Assembly (NCBI RefSeq): GCF_019722725.1
Contig: NZ_CP077941.1
Location: 620,001 to 684,000 of the forward strand
Length of the DNA stretch: 64,000 nt
DNA from: Vreelandella profundi
GTDB taxonomy: Bacteria > Pseudomonadota > Gammaproteobacteria > Pseudomonadales > Halomonadaceae
Reading direction: 5' to 3'
Shown here: positions 62,765-64,000 of the stretch, piece after piece
Numbering within the stretch: position 1 is the first letter of the stretch
Layout of the letters: the number at the start of each line of letters is the position of its first letter
Notes under the pieces: model-generated
Seen by the model: the letters and a program-made list of their open reading frames with translations, nothing else
What the model was told of the DNA's origin: nothing
The model's database searches: none
Made by a program: the position numbers and the translations under genes

Positions 62765-63682
62765 ATGACGCCGCATATAACGTTTCGCCAGCTCCAGGTT
62801 TTTGTGTGTGTCGCTCAGGATGGCACTGTGATTGCCGCGGCTCGGCGCTTAAGCCTTTCTCAATCAGCTACCAGCCAATCACTGGCTGATTTTGAGCGGC
62901 AGTTAGGCGTTGATCTCTTTGAGCGGCTGGGTCGTCGGTTACGGCTCAACGATTTAGGGCGCTCCCTGTTGCCCAAAGCCGAACGCCTGCTGGATGGTAT
63001 GGCTGACTTCGTCGCCGCTGCTGAGGAGCCTGAAGGAGGGTTGCGAGGAACGCTTATGGTGTCGGCAAGCACGACTATCGGCACTTATTTATTGCCTCCT
63101 CTGGCCGGTAATTTTTGTAATCAGCACTCGGAAGTGGATCTGCGCTTAAGGCTGCGTAATACGAGTGATGTCATTACCGATTTGCTGCGTTTTGATGCCG
63201 ATATCGGTTTGATAGAAGGGGTGTGCCACGAACCACGTCTAGTCAGCCAGGCCTGGCATAAAGACAAAATGGTGATCATCTGCTCACCCCAGCACGCCTT
63301 GGCTCAGAAAAAACAGCTGGATGACGCCGACTTGAATGAGGCTGCATGGATTCTCCGTGAGCCCGGCTCCGGGACGCGAGACGTGTTTGAATCCGCAGTA
63401 TTGCATCACGTAGAGCGGCTACAGGTGCGTATGGAGCTCAGTCAGAGCGAAGCCATCAAGCAGTCGGTAAAAGCGGGCTTTGGACTGGGCTGTTTGTCAT
63501 ATCTTAGCGTGGTGGGCGAGCTTCAGCGCGGTGAGTTAGTGGCGCTTGAAAGCCAATTGGCGCTCTCTAGATCTTTTTCGCTGATCTGGCATCCCGAGCG
63601 ATATCGAAGCCCGCTGTGGCAGGCGTTCAAAGTATTTTTGCTAGACGACGGCAATTTCCCCTACGCCAATGTTCGCAGTTAG
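62765..63682 (+). CDS. yeiE: LysR-type regulator, YeiE-like
   Basis: This 305-residue regulator has an N-terminal helix-turn-helix (FVCVAQDGTVIAAARRLSLSQSATSQSLADFERQLG) and an effector domain with STTIGTYLLPPLAGNF, WILREPGSGTRDVFE and QSVKAGFGLGCLS, which place it near the YeiE/CysB-like branch. E. coli YeiE responds to sulfite-related stress and adjoins yeiH. Its place divergent from yeiH supports control of that gene. The start at ATG 62765 gives a normal LysR length. Confidence 0.9.
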   Translation: MTPHITFRQLQVFVCVAQDGTVIAAARRLSLSQSATSQSLADFERQLGVDLFERLGRRLRLNDLGRSLLPKAERLLDGMADFVAAAEEPEGGLRGTLMVSASTTIGTYLLPPLAGNFCNQHSEVDLRLRLRNTSDVITDLLRFDADIGLIEGVCHEPRLVSQAWHKDKMVIICSPQHALAQKKQLDDADLNEAAWILREPGSGTRDVFESAVLHHVERLQVRMELSQSEAIKQSVKAGFGLGCLSYLSVVGELQRGELVALESQLALSRSFSLIWHPERYRSPLWQAFKVFLLDDGNFPYANVRS

Positions 63683-63692
63683 CCAGCGGCTC

Positions 63693-64000
63693 CTAGGACT
63701 TTAAGCGCCGTTTCACCTCGACATTTAACCTGCCTTCCCCGAGCTTCACGGTGAGCTTCTGACCTGGCCGGGTATCGGCGGCGCGCCGAATCACCTGGCC
63801 CTGTTCATCCTGGGCAATCGCATAGCCTCGCCCCAGAACCGCCAACGGGCTGATTGCGTTTAGCTCCCGCGCAGCGCTGGTTAATCTCGCCTGTCGACTC
63901 TCAAGTTGACGCTGCATCGCCGCGCCCAAACGGCGCTGTAGCTGACTTAAACGTTCTTTTTCTGCACGGTGCAGGCGCGTCATATCCTGGCTAACTAAAC
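63693..64000 (-). CDS. xseA: Exodeoxyribonuclease VII large subunit, C-terminal part (cut by window edge)
   Basis: This open minus-strand frame enters from the right edge and stops at 63693-63695. It shows the coiled-coil tail (RLHRAEKERLSQLQRRL) and the conserved XseA end SPLAVLGRGYAIAQDEQGQVIRRA then KLTVKLGEGRLNVEV. The enzyme degrades single-stranded DNA with XseB. The catalytic N-terminal part lies outside the window. An internal ATG at 63983 is not a start. Confidence 0.92.
   Translation of the reverse strand, partial: LVSQDMTRLHRAEKERLSQLQRRLGAAMQRQLESRQARLTSAARELNAISPLAVLGRGYAIAQDEQGQVIRRAADTRPGQKLTVKLGEGRLNVEVKRRLKS

Overview
The window is about 64 kb of chromosome from a gammaproteobacterium, most likely Halomonas or a close relative in the Halomonadaceae. 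This is inferred from the moderately high G+C, the sodium-pumping oxaloacetate decarboxylase, protein sequences of gammaproteobacterial type, and gene order that largely follows Pseudomonas in separate blocks. It is densely packed housekeeping DNA. I see no prophage, transposon, insertion sequence, CRISPR array or plasmid function. About 56 genes, three tRNAs and one very likely regulatory RNA can be supported.

Layout. (1) 1-5.8 kb: the end of pilM, then pilNOPQ (type IV pilus alignment complex and secretin) overlapping aroK-aroB. (2) 6.3-12.2 kb: gltB-gltD, glutamate synthase. (3) 12.4-16.3 kb: pyrG, kdsA, eno. (4) 16.3-16.7 kb: an intergenic region with two GacA-type boxes and a GGA-rich, terminator-ended RNA, read here as an RsmZ/CsrB-family sRNA next to fdxA. 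(5) 16.8-22.1 kb: fdxA and mutS on the minus strand, then pncC/cinA-C, recA (with a LexA box) and recX. (6) 22.4-27.2 kb: alaS, lysC, csrA, tRNA-Ser and two tRNA-Arg genes. (7) 27.3-31.9 kb: dusC and oadGAB. (8) 32.1-33.1 kb: yigZ and a LexA/UmuD-fold protein without its catalytic serine. (9) 33.4-40.2 kb: a complete ccmABCDEFGHI cytochrome c maturation operon. (10) 40.3-52.7 kb: smc, a D-tartrate dehydratase with a divergent LysR gene, zipA, ligA, a yheU-like gene and mnmC. (11) 52.9-57.1 kb: yciI, a PHP-domain phosphatase/nuclease, yciO, an e(P4)-type acid phosphatase and a potassium channel. (12) 57.1-60.1 kb: a CYTH-domain protein divergent from a DUF47 gene and pit. (13) 60.4-64 kb: argA, yeiH with a divergent yeiE-like LysR gene, and the end of xseA at the right edge.

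How the parts connect. The most interesting item is the carbon-storage circuit. CsrA/RsmA (26.5 kb) and a probable decoy RNA for it (16.5 kb) lie 10 kb apart. The RNA carries 11 GGA motifs in about 165 nt, some in hairpin loops, and has GacA-like sites upstream. Its place beside fdxA-mutS matches rsmZ of Pseudomonas, but the block that normally lies between eno and rsmZ (ftsB through rpoS) is absent here. A second theme is a set of short tandem arrays (units of 7-16 bp) at the 3' ends of at least six genes. Several repeat the stop codon, one runs into the next gene's Shine-Dalgarno sequence, and one lies inside a coding region.
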